Origin: JAIQFF01 sp963725615
GTDB taxonomy: Bacteria; Acidobacteriota; Terriglobia; Terriglobales; Acidobacteriaceae
Length of the DNA stretch: 64,000 nucleotides
NCBI GenBank assembly: GCA_963725615.1
Contig: CAVRZO010000002.1
Span: forward strand, 1 to 64,000
Reading direction: 5' to 3'
The notes under the pieces were generated by a model. That model did no database searches and was not told the origin of the DNA. It saw only the letters and a list, made by a program, of their open reading frames with translations. Both the position numbers and the translations under genes were made by a program. Below are positions 35,729 through 44,881 of the stretch, piece by piece (position 1 is the stretch's first letter; the number at the start of each line of letters is the position of its first letter).

Positions 35729-37537
35729 ATGCGAGGTGCAAAGAGAGCGATCGGCGAAGTCGAACTCGACCTGGGACGCTACGAACTTCGCCGCTCCGGG
35801 CGACGGGTGAAGCTTGAGAGAAAGCCCATGGAGTTGCTGATCCTTTTGGTGGGGCGGCGGGAGCAGATGGTGTCACGCGAAGACATCGTCAAGAAGCTCT
35901 GGCGCTCGGATCTGTTTATCGACACCGATAGAAACCTTAACAACATTGTGCGAAAAATTCGGACCGCTCTCCGCGACGATTCCGCTAAACCGCGCTTTGT
36001 CGAAACTGTAGTTGGGAAAGGGTATCGATTCATTGGTGCGGTACGAGTGATCGGCGCTCAATATCCGCGCTCTGGCCTCGGACAAGTTTCTGCGCGCGTT
36101 GTCAGACCGGAGAACGCAAGTGAGCGGGGCGAGCGTTCGTCACTGGCCGTGTTGCCATTGTTACTTCTAGGCAAGGCCACGGACGACGGTGGGCTGTGCC
36201 TGGGGTTTGCAGATGCCCTGGCCTCTCTTCTTGGGAACCTGCAGAGGGTGGACGTGCTGCCGACGGCGGCGGTCTTGAATCTCCCCCTCGAAGCGACCGC
36301 CTCGGACATCGCTTCACATTTGGGCATCCGTTTTGTGGTCCATGGCGCCATTCAAGTGTCAAAAGGGCAATGTCGTCTGTCTCTGGAAATGTTTGACGCA
36401 AATCTGCAGAGCGTTTGCTTCAGGAGGAAATGCGATCTCGACGTGAATCGCGTGTCCGATCTGGAGAGCGAAATTGCCAAGCAGATCGCGGGCGCGTTGA
36501 ACCGGCCGCTCGGTGCAGCGATGGTCCAGCCCCGCCCACGCTACAGCAGGGACCCGTTGGCTTATGCAGAATTCATGCGGGGCTACCGGCTCAGCGCTTC
36601 CGGCGATTCGATCTTGATGGAGACAGCCACCCATCACCTGACTAACGCTGTTACTCGAGACCCTACTTTTGCCCTCGGCCACGCCACCCTTTCGTTTGCG
36701 TGTGCGACGCGCCACTTTGAATTTGACCCAGCCAGCGTGTGGCTGGAAAGGGCTGAATTTCACTGCCGGCGCGCGCTTGAAATAGACCCGAATCTCCCAG
36801 AAGGACACGTCGCCTGGGCTTTTCTGCTGTGGGGACCGTCGAAAAATTTCCAGCACTTGGAAGCGATTGCCGAACTCAAGCGCGCCCTGACCCTACAGAA
36901 CAATCTGCCTCATGCTTACAACCGTCTCGGAACCATCCTGGCACATATCGGATTACTCGATCACGCTCGTGAAATGTACGAAAGAGGGCGGTCTTTTCAT
37001 CCCAAGAAGGCAGTTAGTCCCAGTATCGTCCAAGTCTACGTATGGAGTCGAGAATACGAACTGGCGCGCGAAGCGATTGATGCTTGGCGGGCGGAAAGTC
37101 CAGGCAACAAATACGCAATCCATTTTGCTCCCCAGCCGGCCATGATGACAGAGGATTGGAAAGAGGCGAAGGCGTTGCTGGATGAAGCGCTGCGACTTTT
37201 GCCGGAGGAACCCCTCATCACCAGTTTGCAAGGTGTCTTTTACGCATTAACGGGGAAAGGCAAACAGGCACTCGACTGCATGGCCAAAGCTTGTGCGAGC
37301 CCAAAATCATTTGGGCACGCGCACCATACCTATTATCAGATCGCTTGCATTCTCGCACTAATAGGCCAACGCGACACTGCTTTCGAGTGGCTTGAGCGGA
37401 GTGTCAGCACCGGATTCGCATGCTGGCCCTTTTTCCTGAAAGACAGTTGTCTCCAGAATCTACGTGGGCTTCCCGAGTTTGAACTCTTGGTGAGCTCTCT
37501 GCAGGCCAAGTATCCCGACCATCTGGGATTGCTCTAG
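35729..37537 (+). CDS. Winged-helix DNA-binding / TPR regulator
   Basis: The 602-aa product starts with an OmpR/CadC-type winged helix (FIDTDRNLNNIVRKIRTALR, VETVVGKGYRFIGAV). A FlgO/TolB-N-like region (SLAVLPLLLLGK) and a long TPR array follow. I see no membrane helix, so it is probably a cytoplasmic regulator whose TPRs bind a partner. It is divergent from the cupin at 35090. Confidence 0.85.
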   Translation: MRGAKRAIGEVELDLGRYELRRSGRRVKLERKPMELLILLVGRREQMVSREDIVKKLWRSDLFIDTDRNLNNIVRKIRTALRDDSAKPRFVETVVGKGYRFIGAVRVIGAQYPRSGLGQVSARVVRPENASERGERSSLAVLPLLLLGKATDDGGLCLGFADALASLLGNLQRVDVLPTAAVLNLPLEATASDIASHLGIRFVVHGAIQVSKGQCRLSLEMFDANLQSVCFRRKCDLDVNRVSDLESEIAKQIAGALNRPLGAAMVQPRPRYSRDPLAYAEFMRGYRLSASGDSILMETATHHLTNAVTRDPTFALGHATLSFACATRHFEFDPASVWLERAEFHCRRALEIDPNLPEGHVAWAFLLWGPSKNFQHLEAIAELKRALTLQNNLPHAYNRLGTILAHIGLLDHAREMYERGRSFHPKKAVSPSIVQVYVWSREYELAREAIDAWRAESPGNKYAIHFAPQPAMMTEDWKEAKALLDEALRLLPEEPLITSLQGVFYALTGKGKQALDCMAKACASPKSFGHAHHTYYQIACILALIGQRDTAFEWLERSVSTGFACWPFFLKDSCLQNLRGLPEFELLVSSLQAKYPDHLGLL

Positions 37538-37704
37538 CTTAATGTCGAACCAGGCAGGACGGTCATAGAGGAATTCCCGGGTTTAGACTCAGAACCTCGA
37601 CGTCAGGAAGAATGTTTATGAGAGAACAGCAGGTCGCTACACGCAAACGCACTGACGTGCCCCCGTCCGATGTAGCAATCCCAATGTAAGTTCTCGGTTG
37701 AGGT

Positions 37705-38054
37705 TCAGCGGGGATGAGGTCTGGAGCAGGGGATGGCGCTTGAATCCCCTGCTCCAGCAGCTCTGTACTGGCTTTCCTCATGCCCGCATCTCCGTCGCGT
37801 CCGTGCAAACTCTGCCGGCGGCAAGTAGTTCAACGAACTGTGTGGCGTTGTTCGTTGTAGTCCTGCCGCCAAGTTTCGATCTTCCGCCGTGCATCGCTGA
37901 GACTGGTGAACCAGTTCGCGTTCAGACATTCGGCGAGCAGTCGGCCGTTGAAGCTTTCGATGTAGACATTCTGCGCGGGCTTGCCTGGCTGAATGAACTC
38001 CAGCCTATAGCTGTGGATTTCCGGTTGGCCAACCAGTGTCTCGTCCCAGTGCAT
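37705..38054 (-). pseudogene. IS3-family transposase C-terminal fragment
   Basis: The minus strand carries the end of an IS3 orfB integrase: AQNVYIESFNGRLLAECLNA, NWFTSLSDARRKIETWRQDY, then after a shift PHSSLNYLPPAEFA. The catalytic N-terminal part is missing. It adjoins the deaminase and kinase fragments, so it marks a rearrangement. Confidence 0.7.
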
Positions 38055-38127
38055 GTAAATCTGACGGGATGGTGCGGTCGCGGCGTGCTCGCTGGAAACA
38101 TGGGCTATATTCTGCCGAGGCCGGACA

Positions 38128-38361
38128 ATGATTCCTCCAACCTACAAACCGAAGACAAAATTCATGCAGCTTGCGATCGCGGAGGCAACGCGCGCTCGCG
38201 ACCGAGGTGACTATGCCATCGGTGCCGTGATCACCCAGCTCATTGCAAATCGGGAAGTAGTCATCGCATCTGCCGGCAACCGGGTAAAAACGTCGGGTTC
38301 CTCCATCAAGCACGTGGAGCTGGAAACATTGAAATATGTCTCCTCCGGCTACGGCCGGTAC
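38128..38361 (+). pseudogene. Deaminase fragment (first 78 codons)
   Basis: Starting exactly at the ATG, this copies 17004-17238 with only about seven differences. It retains HVE but stops before PCxxC, where sequence jumps to a kinase tail at 38363. It cannot be active. Confidence 0.75.
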
Positions 38362-38362
38362 G

Positions 38363-38465
38363 GCCCGCACCAAGTATCAGGATTTCTTCGCCCTCTGGAA
38401 AGACGCCTACCCCGACATCCCCATCCTGAAGCAAGCCAAGAAGGAAGTACGCGAAGCTGCAGTGA
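38363..38465 (+). pseudogene. TPR-kinase C-terminal fragment
   Basis: The frame reads ARTKYQDFFALWKDAYPDIP and ILKQAKKE, then a one-base shift and TGA. It is nearly the same as the end of the 27519 kinase (YQDFLALWKDADPDIPILKE). It is fused directly after the deaminase fragment. Confidence 0.7.
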
Positions 38466-38474
38466 GCCCGTACA

Positions 38475-38503
38475 TTGACATACCTGACCGCACGCCATAG
38501 CAT
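38475..38503 (+). promoter_or_regulatory. Probable leaderless promoter of the 38512 kinase
   Basis: TTGACA (38475-38480), a 17-base spacer and TAGCAT (38498-38503). The predicted start of transcription falls at about 38510, at or next to the ATG, and no Shine-Dalgarno is visible. Confidence 0.5.
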
Positions 38504-38511
38504 TCCCGCAA

Positions 38512-40824
38512 ATGATTGGCCAAACCATCTCGCACTACCGCATCGTTGAGAAACTCGGCGGTGGCGGGATGGGTGTGGTCTACAAAGCCGAGGATACGCG
38601 GCTGCATCGCTTTGTGGCTCTGAAGTTTCTGCCCGATGAGGTAGCCAAGGATGCACAAACTCTGACCCGATTCCGGCGCGAGGCGCAGGCGGTATCTGCC
38701 CTGAATCACCCGAATATTGTCATGTTGCACGACATTTCTAGTGAGGCGGAAAAGGACTTTCTGGTGATGGAGTACGTTCAGGGCCAGACCCTCGAAAATC
38801 TAATCGCTTCCGATGGGTTGCCCTTTGACAGAGTTACTGAGTATGGTGTGCAGATTGCCTCAGCTCTGGCCGCGGCGCACTCCGCTGGTATCGTTCATCG
38901 TGACATTAAGCCGGCGAACATCATGATTACGCAGGACAATCAGATCAAGGTGCTTGATTTCGGCATCGCCAAGCTGACGACGCTCGTCGGCACCGGTTCA
39001 GACGTTGAAACAAGGACGGCGATTCAAGGCACGATCCCTGGCATGGTCGTCGGCACAGTTGCGTACATGTCACCGGAGCAGACTCGCGGAGAACCTGTTG
39101 ATGCACGCTCCGATATTTTTTCTCTTGGTTGTGTTCTCTATCAGGCGGCGACCGGAAAGCGTCCGTTCGGTGGGGCAAGCACTCTGGCGATCATGCATGA
39201 GATCGCCACTTTGCTGCCTCCTGCACCTAGCAGCCTTCGTCCTGAACTGCCCGGCACTTTCGACACCCTGATAGCGGCTTGCCTGGAAAAAAATCCGATC
39301 CACCGACCCGCCACTGCCGGGGACGTGGCTCTACAGTTGAAATTGCTCGTGCCGTGGGAGGAGAGCGCTCGGCACCGGGCGCGACCGGACCGACGGTCTG
39401 TGGCGGTCATGCCGTTCAAGCTGCGAACTCCCATTCAAGAGGATCAGTTCCTCGCGGTGGCCCTCGCCGATGCTGTTGTCACCCGACTTGCTGGTACGGG
39501 GAAGCTCCTGGTGCGTCCGACGGCGAGCGTGATGCAATATGCCGGAAAGGACATGGAATGGACTCAGGCCGCGCGCGAGATGAACGTAAACCTTGTGGTC
39601 GAGGGCAGTATCCAGAAGATGGGAGCCCGGATTCGGGTTCTTGTACAGGCACACCAGGTAACCGGCGCGCTCACTATCTATTCAGCGAAACACGACGGCG
39701 AAATGGAGGGGCTATTCGACTTGCAAGACCAAATCGCAGACGCCGTAAGCGAGGCTCTTGTTCCCCAGCGACAGAAGACGGTGCCTCCGGCGGCTCCTCC
39801 CACCAAGAACAATGCCGCCTACGAGTTGTACATGCGAGCTGCAGATCGCATTTCCCGGCTAAACAAGTGGGACACTCAAACTGCGGTAGAGATGCTGACC
39901 AGTGCAACGGACTCTGATCCGAATTTTGCCGACGCCTGGGGCCGCCTCGCACAAGCTTGTATTCAGATGGGGGTCGTATTCGATTCCGATCCAGCCTGGC
40001 TCGCGAAGGCTGAAGCCGCGGTAGCCAAGGCTCTGGCATTGGACATGGTGCATGCAGATGCCTTGTGTGCGCAGGGACAACTTCTCTGGACTCCCAAGCA
40101 TGCATTTGAGAATCGGCCTGCGCTGCGGGCCTTGAATGCCGCGCTCAAGATCAATCCAGGCTGCCATCAGGCACAAATCTGGCGCGGCCTAATCCTCTTG
40201 CACCTGGGCCTGTATGCGGAAGCGCGGCAGGGCCTCGAGGAAGCCTTGGCGGTGCACCCCGAAGATACGCGCACGATGGTCTTCCTGGCCCAGACTGCCC
40301 TGTATAGTGGCGATTACGAGGAGGCTTACGAACTAGACACGCGCGCTCTCGCGCTCGATCCCGCGGGCGTTTGGCAGAACCTATTTTTCCCCACCGTCCC
40401 TCTTTACCTAGGCCGACCCTCGGAGGCGGCCGAGGCGCTTCGGAGGGCACGCCAAATGGTTCCGGGAGAGGCGACGCTGACCAGCGTGGAGGGCCTGATT
40501 GCAGCCCACGAAGGCAGTTTCGGGCGGGCCGAGCAGCTCGTCGACGCTGCGGTGGAATCGAAGAAGACTCTACTTCACACGCACCACCTCTGGCACAACG
40601 CCGCCTCGGCGTACGCCATATGCGGCAAGCCCGAGAAGGCCGTCAAGTGGCTCCGTGAATGTGCAGATATGGGCTTGCCCAACTATCTCCTCTTCGGCAG
40701 CGATCCGCATTTGCGCGGACTGCACAACCGTCCGGAATTCCTGGCGCTGATGTCTGATCTACGCCGCGAACACGATATAAATCGGGAAGAATTCGGGTTG
40801 GCCGGAGGCAATCACTTTACATGA
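38512..40824 (+). CDS. Cytoplasmic Ser/Thr protein kinase with TPR domain
   Basis: The 770-aa kinase has KLGGGGMGVVYKAED, HRDIKPAN at 129-136, DFG at 149-151 and YMSPEQTRGEPVDARSDIFS. No membrane helix follows the kinase, unlike the 27519 gene. The linker contains SVAVMPFKLRT and a FlgO/TolB-N-like domain, then TPRs. It should phosphorylate proteins while the TPRs bind partners. It lies just after the fragments of another kinase, whose tail is unrelated to its start. Confidence 0.9.
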   Translation: MIGQTISHYRIVEKLGGGGMGVVYKAEDTRLHRFVALKFLPDEVAKDAQTLTRFRREAQAVSALNHPNIVMLHDISSEAEKDFLVMEYVQGQTLENLIASDGLPFDRVTEYGVQIASALAAAHSAGIVHRDIKPANIMITQDNQIKVLDFGIAKLTTLVGTGSDVETRTAIQGTIPGMVVGTVAYMSPEQTRGEPVDARSDIFSLGCVLYQAATGKRPFGGASTLAIMHEIATLLPPAPSSLRPELPGTFDTLIAACLEKNPIHRPATAGDVALQLKLLVPWEESARHRARPDRRSVAVMPFKLRTPIQEDQFLAVALADAVVTRLAGTGKLLVRPTASVMQYAGKDMEWTQAAREMNVNLVVEGSIQKMGARIRVLVQAHQVTGALTIYSAKHDGEMEGLFDLQDQIADAVSEALVPQRQKTVPPAAPPTKNNAAYELYMRAADRISRLNKWDTQTAVEMLTSATDSDPNFADAWGRLAQACIQMGVVFDSDPAWLAKAEAAVAKALALDMVHADALCAQGQLLWTPKHAFENRPALRALNAALKINPGCHQAQIWRGLILLHLGLYAEARQGLEEALAVHPEDTRTMVFLAQTALYSGDYEEAYELDTRALALDPAGVWQNLFFPTVPLYLGRPSEAAEALRRARQMVPGEATLTSVEGLIAAHEGSFGRAEQLVDAAVESKKTLLHTHHLWHNAASAYAICGKPEKAVKWLRECADMGLPNYLLFGSDPHLRGLHNRPEFLALMSDLRREHDINREEFGLAGGNHFT

Positions 40825-41106
40825 GTCCGCGTGGTTAACCAGCAAGTACGCTTGATGTCTCCACAAACGGATTCCCAGCCCGATCTAGTGGTTGCTACCG
40901 TTGGTCTCTCGGAATCTCCCCATGGCCGGCATTTGGCTGTTTCTCGGGCAGAAGAACGCCGCTAATTCTCAGCTGCCAATCAATGCAACTGCATTCGCGA
41001 CCAGATTGGTAACCTTTGTTGAAAAGCAGTCTCAGGGTATTTGCGGTTCGGGGAGATCCGATCGAGCCTCGTCAATAACGTTACAATTCATGCACGGAGG
41101 CCCGCT

Positions 41107-42123
41107 ATGTTCCTTGATGCAGGGCTGCGCAACTATGACCTCCAGGCTGTCCCGGAATATGCTCGTCAGGTCGAGGGAATTGGTTACGACTGTCTCTGGA
41201 CATCCGAGACCTCGCACGACCCCTTTCTTCCCCTGGCGATTGCTTCGACCACGACCTCTTCCCTCAAACTCGGGACCTCGATTGCAGTGGCGTTCCCACG
41301 CAGTCCGATGGTCATTGCTTACACGGCTTGGGACATCCAGAAAGCTTCGGAAGGACGATTCATCCTTGGACTTGGGTCGCAAGTCAGGGCACACAACCAG
41401 CGGCGTTTCTCGGTGAAGTTCGAATCACCGGGACCGAAGTTGCGCGAGGTGGTGCTGGCGCTACGAGCCATCTGGGAATGTTGGCAGCACGAGACGCCGC
41501 TCCGATTCAAAGGCGAGTTCTACAACTTTGACTTGATGACACCTTTCTTCAATCCCGGACCGATTGAGTATCCCGAGATTCCAGTTTTTATCGCAGGCGT
41601 TAACCGCTATATGTGCCGCGTGGCTGGGGAGGTTTGTGATGGTTTACACGTGCATCCCTTCCACACCCCGAAGTACTTGCGCGAGTATGTGCGCCCGGCT
41701 GTCGAGGATGGATTGCGCGCGTCGGAGCGGTCAAGCCAAGATTTTGCGTACGCAACGGCGAGCTTTGTGGTCGTCGGAGATACGGAGCGTGAACGCGCCG
41801 CGAACACCGAGGCGGTAAGACAGCAAATCGCGTTTTACGCCTCGACGAGAACGTACGAACCTGTGTTGGCGGCTCACGGCTGGGAAGGAATCGTGCCAGA
41901 ACTACACCAAAAATCGCTCGATGGTGATTGGAAGGCAATGGCACGGCTCATCACCGATGAGATGCTTGACACGATCGCAGTGAGCGGAACCTACGAGAGT
42001 ATCGGCACGAAGCTGCGAGGGCGTTACGCGGGGCTGGTAGACCGCATTGCGCTTTATCAGCCGTACGAATCATCAGTGGATGAAACGAGGCGCGCGGCCC
42101 TGGTCAGACAGTTCAAGGCTTGA
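41107..42123 (+). CDS. LLM-class F420-dependent oxidoreductase
   Basis: The 338-aa product is a luciferase-like TIM barrel: GYDCLWTSETSHDPFLPLAI, LKLGTSIAVAFPRSPMVIAY, EGRFILGLGSQVRAHNQRRF. The pattern fits coenzyme F420-dependent rather than FMN enzymes. It likely reduces or oxidises an organic substrate, unknown here. GGAGG six bases before ATG 41107 supports this start over an in-frame ATG at 41041. Confidence 0.87.
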   Translation: MFLDAGLRNYDLQAVPEYARQVEGIGYDCLWTSETSHDPFLPLAIASTTTSSLKLGTSIAVAFPRSPMVIAYTAWDIQKASEGRFILGLGSQVRAHNQRRFSVKFESPGPKLREVVLALRAIWECWQHETPLRFKGEFYNFDLMTPFFNPGPIEYPEIPVFIAGVNRYMCRVAGEVCDGLHVHPFHTPKYLREYVRPAVEDGLRASERSSQDFAYATASFVVVGDTERERAANTEAVRQQIAFYASTRTYEPVLAAHGWEGIVPELHQKSLDGDWKAMARLITDEMLDTIAVSGTYESIGTKLRGRYAGLVDRIALYQPYESSVDETRRAALVRQFKA

Positions 42124-42191
42124 TGACAGCCCGCTCGGAAGGTACGTACCTGCTTACAGTGGACTTATCGGGGTGGGAGATCGCCGTTCGC

Positions 42192-42262
42192 GGATGCAGC
42201 TTGGCGACGTCAGATGTACGGGCCGAAGTAAAATTCCGACGTAATGGCGACGTTACGTCAAC
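42192..42262. repeat. Dispersed repeat A, copy 2
   Basis: The 42-bp head matches 3992-4033. The following inverted repeat is GACGTAA/TTACGTC around an 8-base loop. See copy 1. Confidence 0.6.
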
Positions 42263-42333
42263 AACCGCATTAGTTCCCGGTTTGCCGACCAACGAGTGCC
42301 GGCGATTGTCAACTTCCAGTTCACGCGGCGTCT

Positions 42334-42516
42334 TCATGTTCCCGAGTCTTTCTCGGGGCGCGAGCCTTTACCGCTTCGATAATTCTGCTGAGTCAACGGT
42401 TTTGGTTTGTCGTAGGCGTGAAGGAGGTTTGCGCGTAGCTTTTCTAGTTCGTCGTCTGGCTGAATGACTACGCCAGATACCGCCTCGGACGCGGGTTTTG
42501 GGGAGGTTAAACCCAC
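42334..42516 (-). CDS. Small hypothetical ORF
   Basis: The 60-aa product reads VVIQPDDELEKLRANLLHAY, DKPKPLTQQNYRSGKG. Composition is protein-like, but the GTG start has no ribosome site and the upstream frame also reads protein-like, so it may be a remnant. Confidence 0.3.
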   Translation of the reverse strand: MGLTSPKPASEAVSGVVIQPDDELEKLRANLLHAYDKPKPLTQQNYRSGKGSRPEKDSGT

Positions 42517-42538
42517 AAAGGGGTGGATTGTTTACCAG

Positions 42539-42584
42539 CTGATGTAGCGTTGTCAACTCATCCAAGAGTCATACAGCGTCGTAT
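42539..42584 (-). repeat. Coding-like repeat C, copy 2
   Basis: Matches positions 1-46. Read on the minus strand it gives DELTTLHQLVN with a stop where copy 1 has Arg. See copy 1. Confidence 0.45.
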
Positions 42585-42723
42585 AAGCAACGTACGAGAA
42601 CCACATGGGGCCCGAACCAAGGAACATTGCAAGCGTGAAGACCAACGCAATCCACTTTGCTGCTGGAAATCATTCAGCTCACCGGTTCTCGCAGACTGGC
42701 TTCAACTAGCAGCGCTCAAGCGC

Positions 42724-42837
42724 TCAACTTGCGGTTTGAGAGACCGCCCACAGGTAGCGACACTTGTATTCCGCATACTCGGGATGGGCCATATGGCCGC
42801 ACTGGTCACAGATGCATCTGCCCAGGTGCGCGACCAT
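42724..42837 (-). CDS. Very small Cys-rich ORF
   Basis: The 37-aa frame from ATG 42837 reads MVAHLGRCICDQCGHMAHPE and ends KCRYLWAVSQTAS. CxCxxC, a histidine between and a fourth Cys could bind zinc. There is no strong ribosome site, so I am unsure. Confidence 0.3.
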   Translation of the reverse strand: MVAHLGRCICDQCGHMAHPEYAEYKCRYLWAVSQTAS

Positions 42838-43025
42838 GGGACGAAGCTCAACGCCCGAAAGAAAGGGAAATCGAACTGGCGCGCGCGGATGCTACCACAA
42901 GCCCGAGTGCAGCAGCTTTACACTTAAAATGCAGGATTTTGCGTCGCCACTTCTGCAACCCGCAATGTTCGAGCTCGCTCGCATTTGGCATCATAACTGC
43001 CCTTCGTTTGTCGAGGCGGCGACTG

Positions 43026-43397
43026 ATGTCTCCCATCCATGCCAAACAAGTACTCAGCGCGACGTTCGAGAAGGCGCTTGTGGCACGTCCCCAACGACTC
43101 ACTCTCCAGGCTCCGGTTCGCTATCGGACAAAGGGTCTCGGACATTGGCATGAGGGGATAGTCGAAAATCTCAGTCACTCCGGCATTCTCCTTAGCGGGC
43201 CGCGGCAGTTATCGGAGCACACCTTGGTGGAGATGGTTCTCGAGATGCCCGAGCGGATTTCCGGCCAGAAAAACAGTTTGGTTCTCTGCCAAGGCCGGAT
43301 TATCCGCCACATGGAAGTGTGCGAGTCAGAATTCACTGGTATGGCAGCGTCTATTCTTGACTACAAAATCCTACCCCCCAAGAGCGGCAAGGTTTGA
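43026..43397 (+). CDS. PilZ-domain protein
   Basis: The 123-aa product has a PilZ domain: QAPVRYRTKGLGHWHEG then VENLSHSGILLSGPRQL, the second being the N/DxSxxG motif. The RxxxR motif is weak. It probably binds cyclic di-GMP and passes the signal to a partner; no such partner is adjacent. The ATG at 43026 is chosen to fit the domain. Confidence 0.75.
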   Translation: MSPIHAKQVLSATFEKALVARPQRLTLQAPVRYRTKGLGHWHEGIVENLSHSGILLSGPRQLSEHTLVEMVLEMPERISGQKNSLVLCQGRIIRHMEVCESEFTGMAASILDYKILPPKSGKV

Positions 43398-43450
43398 CTA
43401 ACTCACTCCTCTCAGTCCTCTGTTACAATCCGGCCTCGGAGGAAACAACA

Positions 43451-43768
43451 TTGGCGAACTTGTCTGGGATAGTGAAGCAGTTGAGCCAGGAACGCGACCG
43501 ACTACACCAACAGTTATCCGGATTGAATGCCGCACTTGAAGCTTTCGCAGGGGTCTACCGGGGCAACAACGGAATCAAGCCTCGACGGAAGATATCAGCC
43601 AAGGGCCGCGCTCGTATTGCGGCTGCTCAGAAAGCCCGCTGGGCGAAAGTCAAGGGCATTGCAGAGGTACCCGAGAAACGAACAATGTCAGCGGCGGCTC
43701 GACGTAAGATCGCGGCAGCACAGCGTGCGAGGTGGGCCAAGGTTAAGCAGGGGAAGAAAGCGGCGTGA
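43451..43768 (+). CDS. Basic protein with duplicated AAQ-ARWAKVK motif
   Basis: The 105-aa product starts with a coiled coil (GIVKQLSQERDRLHQQLSGL) and ends with two copies of a basic unit: GRARIAAAQKARWAKVKG and ARRKIAAAQRARWAKVKQG. Such tails are likely nucleic-acid binding. GGAGGAA at 43438 is seven bases before TTG 43451, so the start is TTG. Function unknown; a nucleoid protein is possible. Confidence 0.65.
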   Translation: MANLSGIVKQLSQERDRLHQQLSGLNAALEAFAGVYRGNNGIKPRRKISAKGRARIAAAQKARWAKVKGIAEVPEKRTMSAAARRKIAAAQRARWAKVKQGKKAA

Positions 43769-43894
43769 CGGAGACGAAGGCCCGATGGAGGCTGCTGGCC
43801 CAGTCGGGCCGTTGCTTAACCCCGCAGTTCTGTATACTGAACTTTATTGCCTCCGACACCAACGAGTGTGAACGGTTTTTTGCGGTGAGCTAAA

Positions 43895-44092
43895 TTGAGT
43901 TCTCTGCCCACTTCGACTGATTTCCCGATGCCTGGCCCGGAGGATCAACTGTACTGGAGCGCATCTCTTGGGTTGGACCTGGCGGATCGCACAGTCCTGG
44001 AAGCTGAAGTTTTGATTTGGCGTATTGTCCGTCAAAAGTCTGCCCTAGTGCGGAGTTCTTTGAACCAGAACGAAAACGACTCAGTCCCCTAA
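43895..44092 (+). CDS. Small hypothetical ORF, 65 aa
   Basis: The frame reads DQLYWSASLGLDLADRTVLE, AEVLIWRIVRQKSALVR. GGTGAG precedes TTG 43895. Plausible but unsupported by any family. Confidence 0.35.
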   Translation: MSSLPTSTDFPMPGPEDQLYWSASLGLDLADRTVLEAEVLIWRIVRQKSALVRSSLNQNENDSVP

Positions 44093-44146
44093 CGCTCTCT
44101 ATGTCTCCCCCAAGGCTCAATGCTCAAGACGATTGAGTGTGGCTCT

Positions 44147-44881
44147 CTAGGGTTTTCTTGACCACATCGTCACGTCGGAGCCGTATTCGACCACGGTATC
44201 GGCAGCGAAAATGCCCGTGTCTCGGCCGGAAGTTAATCGAAGGCCCGGCCTACCAAGCACATCGACAGCTCGTTTTTGGTGACGGATAACGATGTCTTCG
44301 GCAACGATACCTGTCTCGTCTCCACGGGGCGATTCGCGAGAGTTGAGAGGCGCGACAGCCTGAGACAATGCCAAGATACGTTCCGCTACCCTCGCGGGCT
44401 GAAAGTTATCTTGTTTTTCCAGCACTCCTGACGCCAGGGATGTACGGTCGGGGACAGCTGAAAGGCGAAGAATCGACAGGCCCATCATCATGCAGAAGAC
44501 AATGGCTATTGCCACCGTCTCGACCGTCCTCCAATAAATCGGCTTTCTCAACAAAACAGTCATTCTGTGCGGAACTGCAGATCGAACGAAGGGTACCAGC
44601 CTAGCCAGATACGGGCGTTCATTAGCTGTCTGGTTGCCAGCGATCGCGTCGGGCTGACCGGTCTTAAGCTGTCGATCTCGAATCATCACGGCTGGAGTTC
44701 GTTTTTGGATGATCTTCCCGGCTGAGAAGGAACTGGGCTGGTTTGCGCCAAGCATTTGGTGCCGGACTGAGGGCCGCCGATCGTTGTGCTCCTGTAGCAG
44801 GTACGCGGCGGCCAGAAGGCGCTGGAAGATTTCCGCGTTCAAGACCGGCTTGCCTTGGACTTTGTCGGTCGCGTGGTTCAC
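44147..44881 (-). CDS. Single-pass membrane protein of unknown function
   Basis: The 244-aa product has a cytoplasmic-looking N-terminal half (VLNAEIFQRLLAAAYLLQEH, NDRRPSVRHQML), one membrane helix (VETVAIAIVFCMMMGLSILR) and a C-terminal part with two similar segments, DETGIVAEDIVIRHQK and DTGIFAADTVVEYGSD. No family recognised. ATG 44881 is taken. Confidence 0.6.
   Translation of the reverse strand: MNHATDKVQGKPVLNAEIFQRLLAAAYLLQEHNDRRPSVRHQMLGANQPSSFSAGKIIQKRTPAVMIRDRQLKTGQPDAIAGNQTANERPYLARLVPFVRSAVPHRMTVLLRKPIYWRTVETVAIAIVFCMMMGLSILRLSAVPDRTSLASGVLEKQDNFQPARVAERILALSQAVAPLNSRESPRGDETGIVAEDIVIRHQKRAVDVLGRPGLRLTSGRDTGIFAADTVVEYGSDVTMWSRKP

Noticed and set aside
39279..39917. A 212-aa plus frame inside the 38512 kinase
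   Set aside because: Out-of-frame shadow of the kinase.
43778..43815. GGCCCGA/TCGGGCC inverted repeat after the basic protein
   Set aside because: Long loop and no T-run, so not a convincing terminator.
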